DNA of 64,000 nucleotides from Natronosalvus rutilus (lineage in GTDB: Archaea > Halobacteriota > Halobacteria > Halobacteriales > Natrialbaceae). The stretch lies in NCBI RefSeq assembly GCF_024204665.1, contig NZ_CP100355.1, positions 992,001 through 1,056,000 on the forward strand. Direction: 5' to 3'. Below, in pieces: positions 34,555 through 42,901 of this stretch. A program made the position numbers and the translations under genes. A model generated the notes under the pieces. That model saw nothing but the letters and a program-made list of their open reading frames with translations. It made no database searches and had not been told where the DNA came from. Each line of letters opens with the position of its first letter. Positions within the stretch are counted from its first letter, which is position 1.

Positions 34555-35760
34555 ATGTTCGACACCATCGACGACCTCGAGCCAGGCCAACGACTGCTCG
34601 TCCGCGTCGACCTCAACGCGCCCGTCGAGGACGGCCGCGGCCAGGACAACCGGCGCTTCGCTCGCCACGCCGATTCGATTCGCGCGCTACTCGAGGACGA
34701 CCACGCTGTCACCGTCATGGCTCACCAGGGCCGACCCGGTCGGGACACGTTCATCTCGCTCGAGAGCCACGCCGAGATCCTCGCCGACCACCTCGACCGA
34801 CCCGTCGACTTCGTCGCGGACACCTACGGCGAGGAAGCCCTCGAGGCCATCGACGACCTCGAGACCGGCGACGTCCTGGTGCTCGAGAACGTCCGCATGT
34901 GCGAGGACGAACTCCCCGAGAAGGACCCCGAGGAACACGCCGACAGCGAGTTCGTGCGAACCCTCGCTCCGCACTTCGATGCCTACGTCAACGACGCCTA
35001 CTCGGCGGCCCACCGCGCCCACGCCTCCCTCGTCGGCTTCCCCCTCGTGATGGACGCCTACGCGGGGCCGGTGATGGACGCCGAGTACACCGCCAACTCC
35101 GCCATCCAGGACCGCGAATTCGACGGCCCCGTGACGATGGTGCTGGGCGGAACCAAGGCCGAGGATCTGATCCCGGTCATCGAGCAGGTCGACGAGACGG
35201 TCGACCGCTTCTGTCTCGGCGGCATCGTGGGCGAGCTCTTCCTCCGGGCCGCGGGCCACGACGTGGGCTACGACGTCGACGGCACCGAGTTCTTCGACCA
35301 CCAGTGGGACGACCACGCCGACACCATCGAGCGTATCCTCGAGACCTACGGCGACCGCCTGACCCTCGCGACGGACCTCGCTTACGAGGGCGACGACGGC
35401 GACCGCGCCGAAGTCGACGTCGAGGACCTCGAGAAGGACACCTCCTACCTCGACGTGGGCAGCGACACCGCCGACGCGTACGCCGACCTCGTCCGGGACT
35501 CCGAGGCGGTCTTCGTGAAGGGCGCACTGGGCGTCTTCGAGGACGAGCGCTTCGCGGACGGCACCGTCGAGGTCCTCCGCGCCATCGCCGAAACCGACTG
35601 CTTCTCGGTCGTCGGCGGCGGCGACACTTCACGGGCAATCAAAATGTACGGGCTCGACGAGGCTGACTTCTCTCACGTCTCCATCGCGGGCGGCGCCTAC
35701 GTTCGGGCGCTCACGGGTGACACGCTGGTCGGCGTCGAAGTGCTCGAGCGGGAGGCCTGA
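34555..35760 (+). CDS. pgk: Phosphoglycerate kinase
   Basis: 401 residues. The N-terminal substrate domain has LLVRVDLNAPVEDG, AHQGRPGRDTF and VLVLENVRM; the nucleotide domain has MVLGGTKAEDLIPVIEQ, VFVKGALGVFEDERFADGT and FSVVGGGDTSRAIKMYGL. It makes ATP from 1,3-bisphosphoglycerate in the sugar-breakdown direction and runs backward in gluconeogenesis. It lies 87 bases behind gapA on the same strand, with its own TATA box. The ATG at 34555 gives the family length. After the stop come short repeats with CGCTTGTACC (near 35784 and 35803). Confidence 0.97.
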   Translation: MFDTIDDLEPGQRLLVRVDLNAPVEDGRGQDNRRFARHADSIRALLEDDHAVTVMAHQGRPGRDTFISLESHAEILADHLDRPVDFVADTYGEEALEAIDDLETGDVLVLENVRMCEDELPEKDPEEHADSEFVRTLAPHFDAYVNDAYSAAHRAHASLVGFPLVMDAYAGPVMDAEYTANSAIQDREFDGPVTMVLGGTKAEDLIPVIEQVDETVDRFCLGGIVGELFLRAAGHDVGYDVDGTEFFDHQWDDHADTIERILETYGDRLTLATDLAYEGDDGDRAEVDVEDLEKDTSYLDVGSDTADAYADLVRDSEAVFVKGALGVFEDERFADGTVEVLRAIAETDCFSVVGGGDTSRAIKMYGLDEADFSHVSIAGGAYVRALTGDTLVGVEVLEREA

Positions 35761-35899
35761 TTCTGTACTCCGACCGAGGACACCGCTTGTACCGATACAT
35801 CGCTTGTACCCGACCAGCACCGCCTGGAATCGCCTATACCGCATGGACTCGACCGACGACACCCGCACCGCTTGAGTCACCGGGTCACCCGTCCTCGAG

Positions 35900-36178
35900 T
35901 CAGTCCGACTCGACAGGTTCACCCTCGTTTCCAGCTGCCGTCGGCTCCTCGAGCGAACCCCGTTCACCGGCGGCGGGTTCGGGAATCGTACGCGCGAAGC
36001 GACACTTGCTGACCCGTACCCGCGGATCGGTTCCTACGGCACCACCACGATTCGGCGACGGAATCTCGAGCACCACGTCTGATACCTGTACCGTCAGTCG
36101 CCGGTTCCGTGGCTCGTGGCCGTCACGCAGATCGTACAGGACGACCACGCTCTCTGTCTCGACCACTCGTTCGGACAT
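35900..36178 (-). CDS. Possible small protein overlapping the next gene's 5' end
   Basis: 92 residues from the ATG at 36178: MSERVVETESVVVLYDLRDG, then RRLTVQVSDVVLEIP and an acidic tail. The segment looks like a folded beta-rich peptide, but third-position GC is only about 60%, well below the neighbours. The first 63 bases overlap the plus-strand TrkA-C-like frame. The same frame stays open upstream to 36532, but that part is the antisense shadow of the plus-strand gene. It may be a real small gene, or a spurious frame in an otherwise empty 355-base stretch after pgk. Confidence 0.3.
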   Translation of the reverse strand: MSERVVETESVVVLYDLRDGHEPRNRRLTVQVSDVVLEIPSPNRGGAVGTDPRVRVSKCRFARTIPEPAAGERGSLEEPTAAGNEGEPVESD

Positions 36179-36568
36179 CGAAGAGAGGAACTCCCGGTAG
36201 ACTCGTCGACCCGCCCGCTCGAGAGCGTCCACGACGTCGACGATCAGACTGCGACGATCCTCGTCGAGGCCGGTTTGACGGCGGATCTCGAGGACGAGCA
36301 CCGCTACCGCCTCGCGATCCGGGCCACGGAACCCGACGACGGACGAGAACTGGTTCGGCGCATCCAGCGTGCACCGGAGACGATTTCGGCGCGAACGGTC
36401 GAGACCGGGGACGACCTCGAGGGCGAGTTCGTCGAGTGGGTTCCGGGAACCGTCCTGGTAATCGAACGCGACGGCGACCTCCACCCGTTCCCGGCAGGCC
36501 GCGAACCGATTCGTGTGGGCGACCGGATTCACGCCATTGGTGTGCCTGACGAACTGGCGGCGCTGTGA
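36116..36568 (+). CDS. TrkA-C-like domain protein (RCK C-terminal), start uncertain
   Basis: 150 residues from GTG 36116; a TGA at 36080 limits the frame upstream. The C-terminal half (from about residue 88) shows GEFVEWVPGTVLVIERDGDL, then HPFPAGREPIRVGDRIHAIG and VPDELAAL, the pattern of the TrkA-C ligand-binding domain of potassium transport regulators. The N-terminal half is not recognisable and lacks a Rossmann NAD motif, so this is a solo domain or the remains of a longer gene. GC at third positions (about 75%) supports coding. No TATA is convincing. srp54 starts 51 bases downstream on the same strand. Confidence 0.55.
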   Translation: MAVTQIVQDDHALCLDHSFGHRREELPVDSSTRPLESVHDVDDQTATILVEAGLTADLEDEHRYRLAIRATEPDDGRELVRRIQRAPETISARTVETGDDLEGEFVEWVPGTVLVIERDGDLHPFPAGREPIRVGDRIHAIGVPDELAAL

Positions 36569-36587
36569 CTGCGGTCAACGGACAAGG

Positions 36588-36594
36588 CTTTAAC
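36588..36594 (+). promoter_or_regulatory. TATA-like element of srp54
   Basis: CTTTAAC centred at 36591, 29 bases before the ATG at 36620 and 23 before the ATG at 36614. The spacing favours 36620. Confidence 0.55.
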
Positions 36595-36619
36595 CGCATC
36601 GTCGCCTATCGGCATGCAA

Positions 36620-38011
36620 ATGGTACTCGACGATCTCGGAAGTTCCCTCCGAGGCACCCTCGACAAACTCCGCGGCAAGTCGCGCATTTCCGAGGAGGAC
36701 GTCGAGGACGTCGTCAAGGAGATTCAGCGGTCGTTGCTGTCGGCTGACGTCGACGTCTCCTTGGTGATGGAGCTCTCGGACAACATCAAGACCCGCGCGC
36801 TCGAGGAAGAGCCGCCGGCGGGAACGCCCGCCCGCGACTTTGTCCTCCGCATCGTCTACGAGGAACTGGTCGACCTCATCGGTGAGTCGACCGACCTCCC
36901 GCTCGAGGAACAGACCATCCTGCTGGCCGGTCTCCAGGGATCGGGGAAGACGACCACGTCCGCGAAGATGGCGTGGTGGTTCTCGACGAAGGGGCTCCGG
37001 CCCGCCGTGATCCAGACCGACACGTTCCGGCCCGGTGCCTACGAGCAGGCCAAAGAGATGTGCCGGCGCGCGGAAGTCGACTTCTACGGCGACCCCGATG
37101 GCGACGACCCGGTCCAGATCGCCCGCGACGGCCTCGAGGCGACAAGCGAGGCAGACGTCCACATCGTCGACACGGCGGGTCGCCACGCCCTGGAGGACGA
37201 TCTGATCGACGAAATCGAGGACATCGAGGACGTGGTCGACCCCGACGTCGGCCTGCTGGTGCTCGACGCGGCCATCGGTCAGGGCGCGAAAGATCAGGCC
37301 CAGCAGTTCGACGAGTCCGTGGGCATCGACGGCGTCGTCATCACGAAACTCGACGGGACGGCGAAGGGTGGTGGCGCGCTGACGGCGGTCGACCAGACCG
37401 ACTCCTCTATCGCCTTCCTCGGGACCGGCGAGGAGGTCCAGGACATCGAGCGCTTCGAGCCCAACGGATTCATCTCCCGACTTCTGGGGATGGGCGACCT
37501 CGCCCAGCTCGCCGAGCGCGTCGAGCGCGCGATGGAGCATACCGGCGAGGAGGAAGACGACTGGGACCCCGAGGACATGCTCGAGGGGCAGTTCACGCTG
37601 AAGGACATGCAAAAGCAGATGGAGGCGATGAACAATATGGGGCCCCTCGATCAGGTGCTCGACATGATTCCCGGCTTCGGCGGCGGGATCAAGGACCAGT
37701 TGCCCGACGACGCGATGGACGTCACCCAGGACCGGATGCGGACGTTCGAGGTCATCATGGACTCGATGACCGACGCCGAGAAGGAGTACCCACGGGCGAT
37801 CGGCGCCGATCAGATCCGCCGGATCGCTCGCGGTTCCGGGACCTCGGAGGAGAGCGTTCGGGAACTCCTCCAGCAGTTCAAGATGATGGAGCGCACCCTC
37901 AAGCAGTTCCAGGGGATGGGATCGGACAAGGAGATGCAGCGGATGATGCAGCAGATGCAACAGCAGGGCGGCGGCGGAATGGGCGGGATGGGTGGCGGTG
38001 GCCCGTTCTGA
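36620..38011 (+). CDS. ffh: Signal recognition particle 54 kDa GTPase
   Basis: 463 residues. It binds signal sequences and 7S RNA and delivers ribosomes to the membrane with FtsY. The N domain (1-85) is followed by the G domain with [32 protein letters not shown] and [13 protein letters not shown], and the Met-rich M domain (from about 320) includes [15 protein letters not shown] and [16 protein letters not shown]. It ends in a Gln/Met/Gly-rich tail. An ATG two codons upstream (36614) is possible, but the TATA spacing and the family N-terminus [11 protein letters not shown] favour 36620. The 157 bases to the mdh stop hold only T-rich, terminator-like sequence. Confidence 0.96.
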   Translation: MVLDDLGSSLRGTLDKLRGKSRISEEDVEDVVKEIQRSLLSADVDVSLVMELSDNIKTRALEEEPPAGTPARDFVLRIVYEELVDLIGESTDLPLEEQTILLAGLQGSGKTTTSAKMAWWFSTKGLRPAVIQTDTFRPGAYEQAKEMCRRAEVDFYGDPDGDDPVQIARDGLEATSEADVHIVDTAGRHALEDDLIDEIEDIEDVVDPDVGLLVLDAAIGQGAKDQAQQFDESVGIDGVVITKLDGTAKGGGALTAVDQTDSSIAFLGTGEEVQDIERFEPNGFISRLLGMGDLAQLAERVERAMEHTGEEEDDWDPEDMLEGQFTLKDMQKQMEAMNNMGPLDQVLDMIPGFGGGIKDQLPDDAMDVTQDRMRTFEVIMDSMTDAEKEYPRAIGADQIRRIARGSGTSEESVRELLQQFKMMERTLKQFQGMGSDKEMQRMMQQMQQQGGGGMGGMGGGGPF

Positions 38012-38168
38012 GACGCCAGTTGCGATTTCTCGAGGACGGCTAGTTCGGCTCTCGCGGAGACGCTGATCGTTCCCTTCTTTCGCTCCTCGAGTCGGATTCC
38101 ACTCCTGTCGCTATCAGCTATCTAATTCAAACTCGAGATTCGCCGTCAGAACGCGATTCGAGCCCGTT

Positions 38169-39083
38169 TCAGGCGACCTTCCCGTACTGATCGGTGAGCT
38201 TCTCGGCAGCCTCCCCCAGCTGTTCGCGCTCGTAGGCCGAGAGGTCCCACTCGACGATCTCTTCGACGCCGTTCGAGCCGAGCTTCGCGGGGACGCCGAA
38301 GGCGGTGTCTTCGTGGCCGAACTCGCCCTCGAGGACGACGCTGGCGGGCAGCACTTCGCCGGTGTCACGGAGGACGGCCTCGACCATGTGGGCGACGCCG
38401 GCGGCGGGGCCCCACTCGGTGGCGCCTTTCTTCTCGATGACGTTCATCGCGGAGGTCTGGAGTTCGTTCAGAATCTCCTCCTTCTCGTCGTCGTCGAAGG
38501 TGCGATCCTCGCCGTCGACGCGTACTTTCGAGAACACGGGCACCTGCGCGTCGCCGTGTTCACCGAGAATCGTCGCCTGGACGTTCTGGACGGGGACGTC
38601 GTAGCGCTGGGAGAGGACGTACCGGAACCGGGCGGAGTCGAGGCGGCCGCCGAAGCCGATCACCTGTTCCCGGCTTCGATCACCCGTCTCGTAGAGGTGC
38701 CGGTTCAGCAGGTCGACCGGGTTCGAGGTGGTGATCGTCACGAAGTCGTCGTTGTGCTCGGCGAGCGAGGAGCCGATGTCCTCCATGATGGGGGCGTTGT
38801 CGCCCGCGAGGTCGATCCGGGTCTGGCCTGGCTGGCGCGGAATGCCGGCCGTGATGACGACGACGTCCGATCCCGCCGTGTCCTCGTAGCCGCCCTGGCG
38901 GACGACCGTGTTCGAGTCGTAGGCGACGCCGTGGTTGACGTCGGCCGCCTGGCCGACCGTGTCGTCTTCCTTGTCCGGAATGTCGACGAAGACGAGTTCG
39001 TCAGCGATCCCGCGCAGTGCGATGTTGTAGCCCGCCGCGGCCCCGACGGTGCCGGCCGCGCCGACCACGCTCACTTTTGTCAT
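38169..39083 (-). CDS. mdh: Malate dehydrogenase (LDH-like, haloarchaeal)
   Basis: 304 residues, the length of the well-studied haloarchaeal tetramer. [20 protein letters not shown] is the NAD fold, [16 protein letters not shown] holds the mobile loop with an Arg for malate discrimination, ITTSNPVD is conserved, and [12 protein letters not shown] has the catalytic His. It oxidises malate to oxaloacetate in the citric acid cycle. The open frame upstream to 39488 is antisense shadow. The ATG at 39083 is supported by a TATA (GTTAAAT at 39111-39117) about 31 bases upstream and by the family start MTKVSVVG. It converges with srp54. Confidence 0.97.
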   Translation of the reverse strand: MTKVSVVGAAGTVGAAAGYNIALRGIADELVFVDIPDKEDDTVGQAADVNHGVAYDSNTVVRQGGYEDTAGSDVVVITAGIPRQPGQTRIDLAGDNAPIMEDIGSSLAEHNDDFVTITTSNPVDLLNRHLYETGDRSREQVIGFGGRLDSARFRYVLSQRYDVPVQNVQATILGEHGDAQVPVFSKVRVDGEDRTFDDDEKEEILNELQTSAMNVIEKKGATEWGPAAGVAHMVEAVLRDTGEVLPASVVLEGEFGHEDTAFGVPAKLGSNGVEEIVEWDLSAYEREQLGEAAEKLTDQYGKVA

Positions 39084-39110
39084 ACCACGTTCACCGTCTC
39101 CTGCCAGGGC

Positions 39111-39117
39111 GTTAAAT
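39111..39117 (-). promoter_or_regulatory. TATA box of mdh
   Basis: Reads ATTTAAC in the coding orientation, centred about 31 bases before the mdh ATG. Confidence 0.6.
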
Positions 39118-39242
39118 CCGTCGGAAAGACGGGTTCGCAGCACGGTTCGGGCGATCAGACGATCCGTGGGCAGACACGCTCGAGTCGCCGGCGATCGTCG
39201 GGAATCGAACCAGCCTTGAACGCTCGCGACCCTCCCTCGAGC

Positions 39243-40166
39243 ATGCGCGTCAGTGTCGTCGGCGGTGGGTCGATCACGGACGAGGAGACCGAGCAGGCGG
39301 TCGCGGTCGGTCGTGAACTGGGCCGACGCGGCCACGCGGTCGTCTGTGGCGGCCGCGGGGGGACGATGGAGGCGGTCTGTCGGGGGGCACGCCAAGCCGG
39401 CGGCGAAACCATCGGCATCCTCCCCTCGAGCGAGCGCGCGGATGCGAACCCCTTCGTCGATACGGTGATCACGACCGGAATGGGTCACGCCCGGAACGCG
39501 CTCGTTCCGCTGAACGGCGATGCGGTCGTCGCGCTATCTGGCGGTCCCGGAACCCTCTCGGAGATCGGTTTCGCCCTCGTATACGGTCGCCCGGTCGTCG
39601 GCCTCGAGACCCACGACGTCCCCGGCGTGGAGACTGTCGAGACGCCGGAGGCGGCCGTCGACGCGGTCGAACGAGCGGTACTCGGCGAGACGAACGGCGC
39701 GGCAGTCGAGGGGAGCGAGGGAGCCGAGGATACCGAGGGGCCCGAAGCCGACCTCCCGGGGCCGTACACCCTCGTTTCCCGGCCGCCGAGCCCCGAAGCG
39801 TTCGTCGCCCTCCGGGAAGCCGCGGACATGGCCCCGCGGTCGCTCGAGGCGGTCGAGCGCGGTCTCCCAAATTCGGTGTTCGCGGTGCACGTGACTCATG
39901 ACCCCTCGGGCGAACCGGTCGGCATGGGGCGCATCGTCGGCGACGACGGGGCGGTTTATCACATTTCAGACATGGCCGTCCACCCGGACCACCAGGGGCG
40001 GGGACTCGGCACGCACATCATGGACCGACTATGGGACTACATGGAGGAGACGGCGCCAGAGTCTGCGTACGTCAACCTGCTGGCCGACGTCGACGGGTTC
40101 TACGAGCGGTTCGGTTTCGAGGAGACCCGCCCGGCGTCGAAGGGAATGTATCGCCGGGTCGAGTGA
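39243..40166 (+). CDS. Fusion of a LOG/lysine-decarboxylase-like domain (TIGR00725) with a GNAT acetyltransferase
   Basis: 307 residues. Residues 1-155 are a TIGR00725-type Rossmann protein related to LOG phosphoribohydrolases: [37 protein letters not shown] and [20 protein letters not shown]. An acidic linker (about 150-175) leads to a GNAT domain (about 178-307) with the acetyl-CoA loop [16 protein letters not shown] and [17 protein letters not shown]. Both halves are normally separate proteins. The linker is in frame with no stop, and codon use is uniform. The LOG part may act on nucleotides and the GNAT part acetylates an amine; the partner substrates are unknown. Confidence 0.88.
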   Translation: MRVSVVGGGSITDEETEQAVAVGRELGRRGHAVVCGGRGGTMEAVCRGARQAGGETIGILPSSERADANPFVDTVITTGMGHARNALVPLNGDAVVALSGGPGTLSEIGFALVYGRPVVGLETHDVPGVETVETPEAAVDAVERAVLGETNGAAVEGSEGAEDTEGPEADLPGPYTLVSRPPSPEAFVALREAADMAPRSLEAVERGLPNSVFAVHVTHDPSGEPVGMGRIVGDDGAVYHISDMAVHPDHQGRGLGTHIMDRLWDYMEETAPESAYVNLLADVDGFYERFGFEETRPASKGMYRRVE

Positions 40167-40251
40167 GCGGGCAGGGCGATACAACCTCGAGGCCGGCGCC
40201 AGCCCGCGTCAGTCCGTAGCTTTTTCGACGTTTGCCTCCCATACACCGGAT

Positions 40252-40992
40252 ATGAGCGACTTCGACAAGGAAGCCGAACGCGAGAAGCTTCGAAAGAAGT
40301 ACGAGCGCGACGAGGCTGATCGCGAGGCGACCCAGCGGATGAGCGACCTCTTGCTCAAGGGAGCGACGATGACCAATACCCACTGCGACGTCTGCGGTGA
40401 CCCCCTCTTTCGCTATCAGGGGACCACGTTCTGCCCGAGCTGTCACGGCGGGCCGGAGGGCGTCGAGGCATCAGTCGACGACGGTACCGGCGATGAGGAT
40501 CGGGCCACAGCAGCGGGGTCGACCGGGGGGACGCGAGCAGACGAACACCCCTCGAACGAGGTACCTGCCGGGGAGACGGAAGCCGCGAACGACCCCGAGA
40601 ACGCGGCCTCGAGCGTCAGTGCTGACGCCACTGACGCAAACCGATCGGCGGCGGCGCCCGAAACCCGCGCCACCTCCAGTACGGTGAACGAGGGACCAGG
40701 ACCGGGGGCCTCTCGCGAGACGTCCGATACCTCCGGCCTCGCCGATGCTTCCGACACCCCCGGAACCACCGAAACCGCTGAAACAAGCCGAGCGCCGTCG
40801 CCTATCCCATCGAGCGGTTCCGGGTCGGATGTCGACGTCGGCAGCGACCTCGAGGCCGGCACGGACGCGCTCGTAACTGCACTCGAGCGATTTTCGCGAG
40901 CGGCCGCCGAGGCCGACGACCCGCGGTACGCGAAGGCGTGCCTCGAGGCGGCCCACGAGGCGGCGGCGACGCTAGCGACGCTTCGCGAGTAG
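40252..40992 (+). CDS. Zinc ribbon protein of the autoantigen p27 (SSSCA1) family
   Basis: 246 residues. The N-terminus MSDFDKEAEREKLRKKYERD and the ribbon MTNTHCDVCGDPLFRYQGTTFCPSCHG (positions about 41-67) match the archaeal p27 family, whose role is unknown. Residues 70-200 are a long Ala/Thr/Ser/Glu-rich, disorder-prone region; the last 45 form a helical hairpin (LVTALERFSRAAAEADDPRY and ACLEAAHEAAATLATL). The start is the ATG at 40252, with a possible TATA region GTAGCTTTTTCG about 30 bases upstream. It shares direction with the fusion gene 85 bases upstream. Confidence 0.85.
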   Translation: MSDFDKEAEREKLRKKYERDEADREATQRMSDLLLKGATMTNTHCDVCGDPLFRYQGTTFCPSCHGGPEGVEASVDDGTGDEDRATAAGSTGGTRADEHPSNEVPAGETEAANDPENAASSVSADATDANRSAAAPETRATSSTVNEGPGPGASRETSDTSGLADASDTPGTTETAETSRAPSPIPSSGSGSDVDVGSDLEAGTDALVTALERFSRAAAEADDPRYAKACLEAAHEAAATLATLRE

Positions 40993-41037
40993 TTCGGACT
41001 CGGAACCTACAACTCGCCTCCGGCCATCCTGCTAGCC

Positions 41038-41856
41038 ATGCCCGAGCCAGCGGTCATCGCCCACCGCGGATTCGCCGGAATCGCCCCCGAGAACACGATC
41101 GAGGCGGCCCGAATCGCCAGCGAGCACCCCTCGACGGGCATGATCGAGATCGACGTCCAGCCGGCCGCCTGCGGGACGCCGGTCGTGATTCACGACGACC
41201 GACTCGAGGGAACCCGCGACGGACGTCCGCTCACCGATTCCGAGGGGCTGGTGTGGGAGCAGACACTCGAGGCCCTCTCGAACGCCCGGGTCCTGGAGAC
41301 GGACGAAACGGTCCCGACCCTCGAGGCGTTCCTCGAGGCCGTCGGCCCCGGCGTCGGCGTCAACGTCGAACTCAAGAACCCGGGGAACCCGTCGATCCGT
41401 CCGGCGGAATCGCTGTCGCCGAGTGCGCGCGCCGAACGCCGAGCGATCTGGGAGCCGTTCGTCGAGCGCGTCGTCGAGGTCTGTGACGGGTTCGACGGCG
41501 AGGTGCTGTTCTCGTCGTTCTGTGCTGGCGCGCTCGCGGCCACCCGGAACGTGGCACCCGAGTATTCCATCGGAACGCTCGTCGCGGACGACCTCGAGAC
41601 GGGCCTCGAAGTCGCCCGCGAGTACGACAGCGAGGCGATCCATCCGCCACGAAACGCGATTGCCGGGACGGCGCTGTCGACGGAACCGTACGCCGGCGTC
41701 TCGGAACCGCCGACGGTCGACCTGCTCGAGGTCGCTCGCGACGAGGGACGAACGATCAACGTCTGGACGGTCGACACCTGGATCCAGTTCGACCAGTTGC
41801 GATCGGTCGGCGTCGATGGGATTATCGTGGACTATCCGGGCCTCAACTCGCGGTGA
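41038..41856 (+). CDS. ugpQ: Glycerophosphodiester phosphodiesterase
   Basis: 272 residues of the GDPD TIM-barrel family. Catalytic and metal motifs: AVIAHRGFAGIAPENTIEA (His and Arg), IEIDVQPA (Glu/Asp; the usual Glu-Xaa-Asp pair), VVIHDDRLEGT (general base His), VNVELKN and NVWTVDTWIQF near the end. It splits glycerophosphodiesters to glycerol 1- or 3-phosphate and an alcohol, for lipid turnover. There is no signal peptide, so it is cytoplasmic. It follows the p27-type gene after 45 bases and converges with the redoxin gene. Confidence 0.93.
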   Translation: MPEPAVIAHRGFAGIAPENTIEAARIASEHPSTGMIEIDVQPAACGTPVVIHDDRLEGTRDGRPLTDSEGLVWEQTLEALSNARVLETDETVPTLEAFLEAVGPGVGVNVELKNPGNPSIRPAESLSPSARAERRAIWEPFVERVVEVCDGFDGEVLFSSFCAGALAATRNVAPEYSIGTLVADDLETGLEVAREYDSEAIHPPRNAIAGTALSTEPYAGVSEPPTVDLLEVARDEGRTINVWTVDTWIQFDQLRSVGVDGIIVDYPGLNSR

Positions 41857-41912
41857 GCGGACGCTCGGGTGCTCGGGTACTCGAAGTGTTCGTACTAGAC
41901 TGGTTTCTGAGG

Positions 41913-41930
41913 CGCTCGAGCACTCGAGCG
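41913..41930. terminator. Hairpin between convergent ugpQ and the redoxin gene
   Basis: CGCTCGAG-CA-CTCGAGCG, an 8-bp perfect stem. TGGTTTCTGAG and CCGGTTTCTGAG flank it on either side as a direct repeat. It could mark transcript ends for both genes, although haloarchaeal termination usually depends on T-runs, which are absent here. Confidence 0.4.
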
Positions 41931-41981
41931 TTCGTGCCGACCGATCCCGATTTCCTGAGCCGGTTTCTGAGAAGCTGTCCG

Positions 41982-42497
41982 CTACGCGAGCCCCAGCGTC
42001 TCCTCGAGCGCGTCGTAGTCGGGGAATTCGGGCCACTCGGTGGCGACCCACGACTCCGTCACAGTCAGGTCGGCGTCGACGGCGAAGAAGGCGACACGTG
42101 GCTCGCTAAGGCCGGCCATCCCGTCCAGGTCGTGAGCGATTCCGTACTTTTCGGCGACGTCGTTGCCCGGATCGGCGGCGATCTCGAACGGCAGGTCGCG
42201 TTCCTCGAGGAAGCCAGCAATGCCGTAGGGGTTCGCGGCGGAGACGCCGACGACGTGGGCGCGCTCGTTCCAGTCTCGTTCGGCGAGTTCCGTCCAGACG
42301 TACTGGGCGACGAACGAGCCGATCATGGGGGTGAACACTAGGATAAGGCCGTCGCCATCCTCGTCGGACGCGAGGTCGGCCAACGATCGATCCTCCCAGA
42401 ATTCGCTCGAGACGAGTGGTCGGATGAAGTCCGGCGCTGCCGTTCCCGTTTCGGGGTGATCGGCCGGCCCGAGGTCGACGACGTCGAAGTCGACCAC
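41982..42497 (-). CDS. Cysteine-less peroxiredoxin-like (redoxin) protein
   Basis: 171 residues with the thioredoxin-like redoxin fold: TAAPDFIRPLVSSEFWEDRS, then LILVFTPMIGSFVAQYVWTE where true peroxiredoxins have the peroxidatic Thr-Xaa-Xaa-Cys. There is no cysteine at all in the protein, so it cannot be a thiol peroxidase. GVSAANPYGIAGF and PFEIAADPGNDVAEKYGI are otherwise normal. It starts with GTG, one base into the stop of the upstream glutaredoxin gene, so the two are coupled. A structural, binding or regulatory role with that partner is the likely reading. Confidence 0.85.
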   Translation of the reverse strand: MVDFDVVDLGPADHPETGTAAPDFIRPLVSSEFWEDRSLADLASDEDGDGLILVFTPMIGSFVAQYVWTELAERDWNERAHVVGVSAANPYGIAGFLEERDLPFEIAADPGNDVAEKYGIAHDLDGMAGLSEPRVAFFAVDADLTVTESWVATEWPEFPDYDALEETLGLA

Positions 42498-42811
42498 TAG
42501 TCGTCACCTCGGTTGCCTGCAGCCTCCGCAGCCCCCATAGTACCTGCAGCGCCATCACCGTAAACCGAATCCAGGTAGTCGACAATGTTCGCACTCTCGG
42601 CCATCGTAACGCCGGTTTCTTCGTCGACGAGGACGGGAACCGACCGGACCCCGGCCGCGCGCTTGACCGCGTTCCGTCGCAAGTGCATCGGTTCGACGAA
42701 GCGCGATCGATACTCGAGGCCGTACGTCTGCAGTCGAGAGACGACCCGTTCGCAGTAGGGACACCCCTGCAGTCGATACAGCGTCCGCGGCGAGTCGGTC
42801 GGTGCTGACAT
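42497..42811 (-). CDS. Glutaredoxin-like protein with CPYC motif
   Basis: 104 residues. LYRLQGCPYCERVVSRLQTY is a glutaredoxin active site; the later SVPVLVDEETGVTMAESANIVDYL has the cis-proline and the glutathione/thiol-binding stretch typical of glutaredoxin and GST-N folds. In haloarchaea the thiol partner is gamma-glutamylcysteine. The ATG at 42811 is preferred to the upstream GTG 42856, because the extra 15 residues have no coding character. Coupled with the following cysteine-less redoxin. Confidence 0.85.
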   Translation of the reverse strand: MSAPTDSPRTLYRLQGCPYCERVVSRLQTYGLEYRSRFVEPMHLRRNAVKRAAGVRSVPVLVDEETGVTMAESANIVDYLDSVYGDGAAGTMGAAEAAGNRGDD

Positions 42812-42901
42812 AACTCCCGATTGGGAGACGAGTGCAAAAACGGTGTCGGGGCTCAAAAGGGTAAAACGTTAATCAGTCCGGTGATAACAGACAGGGAGTT
42901 A

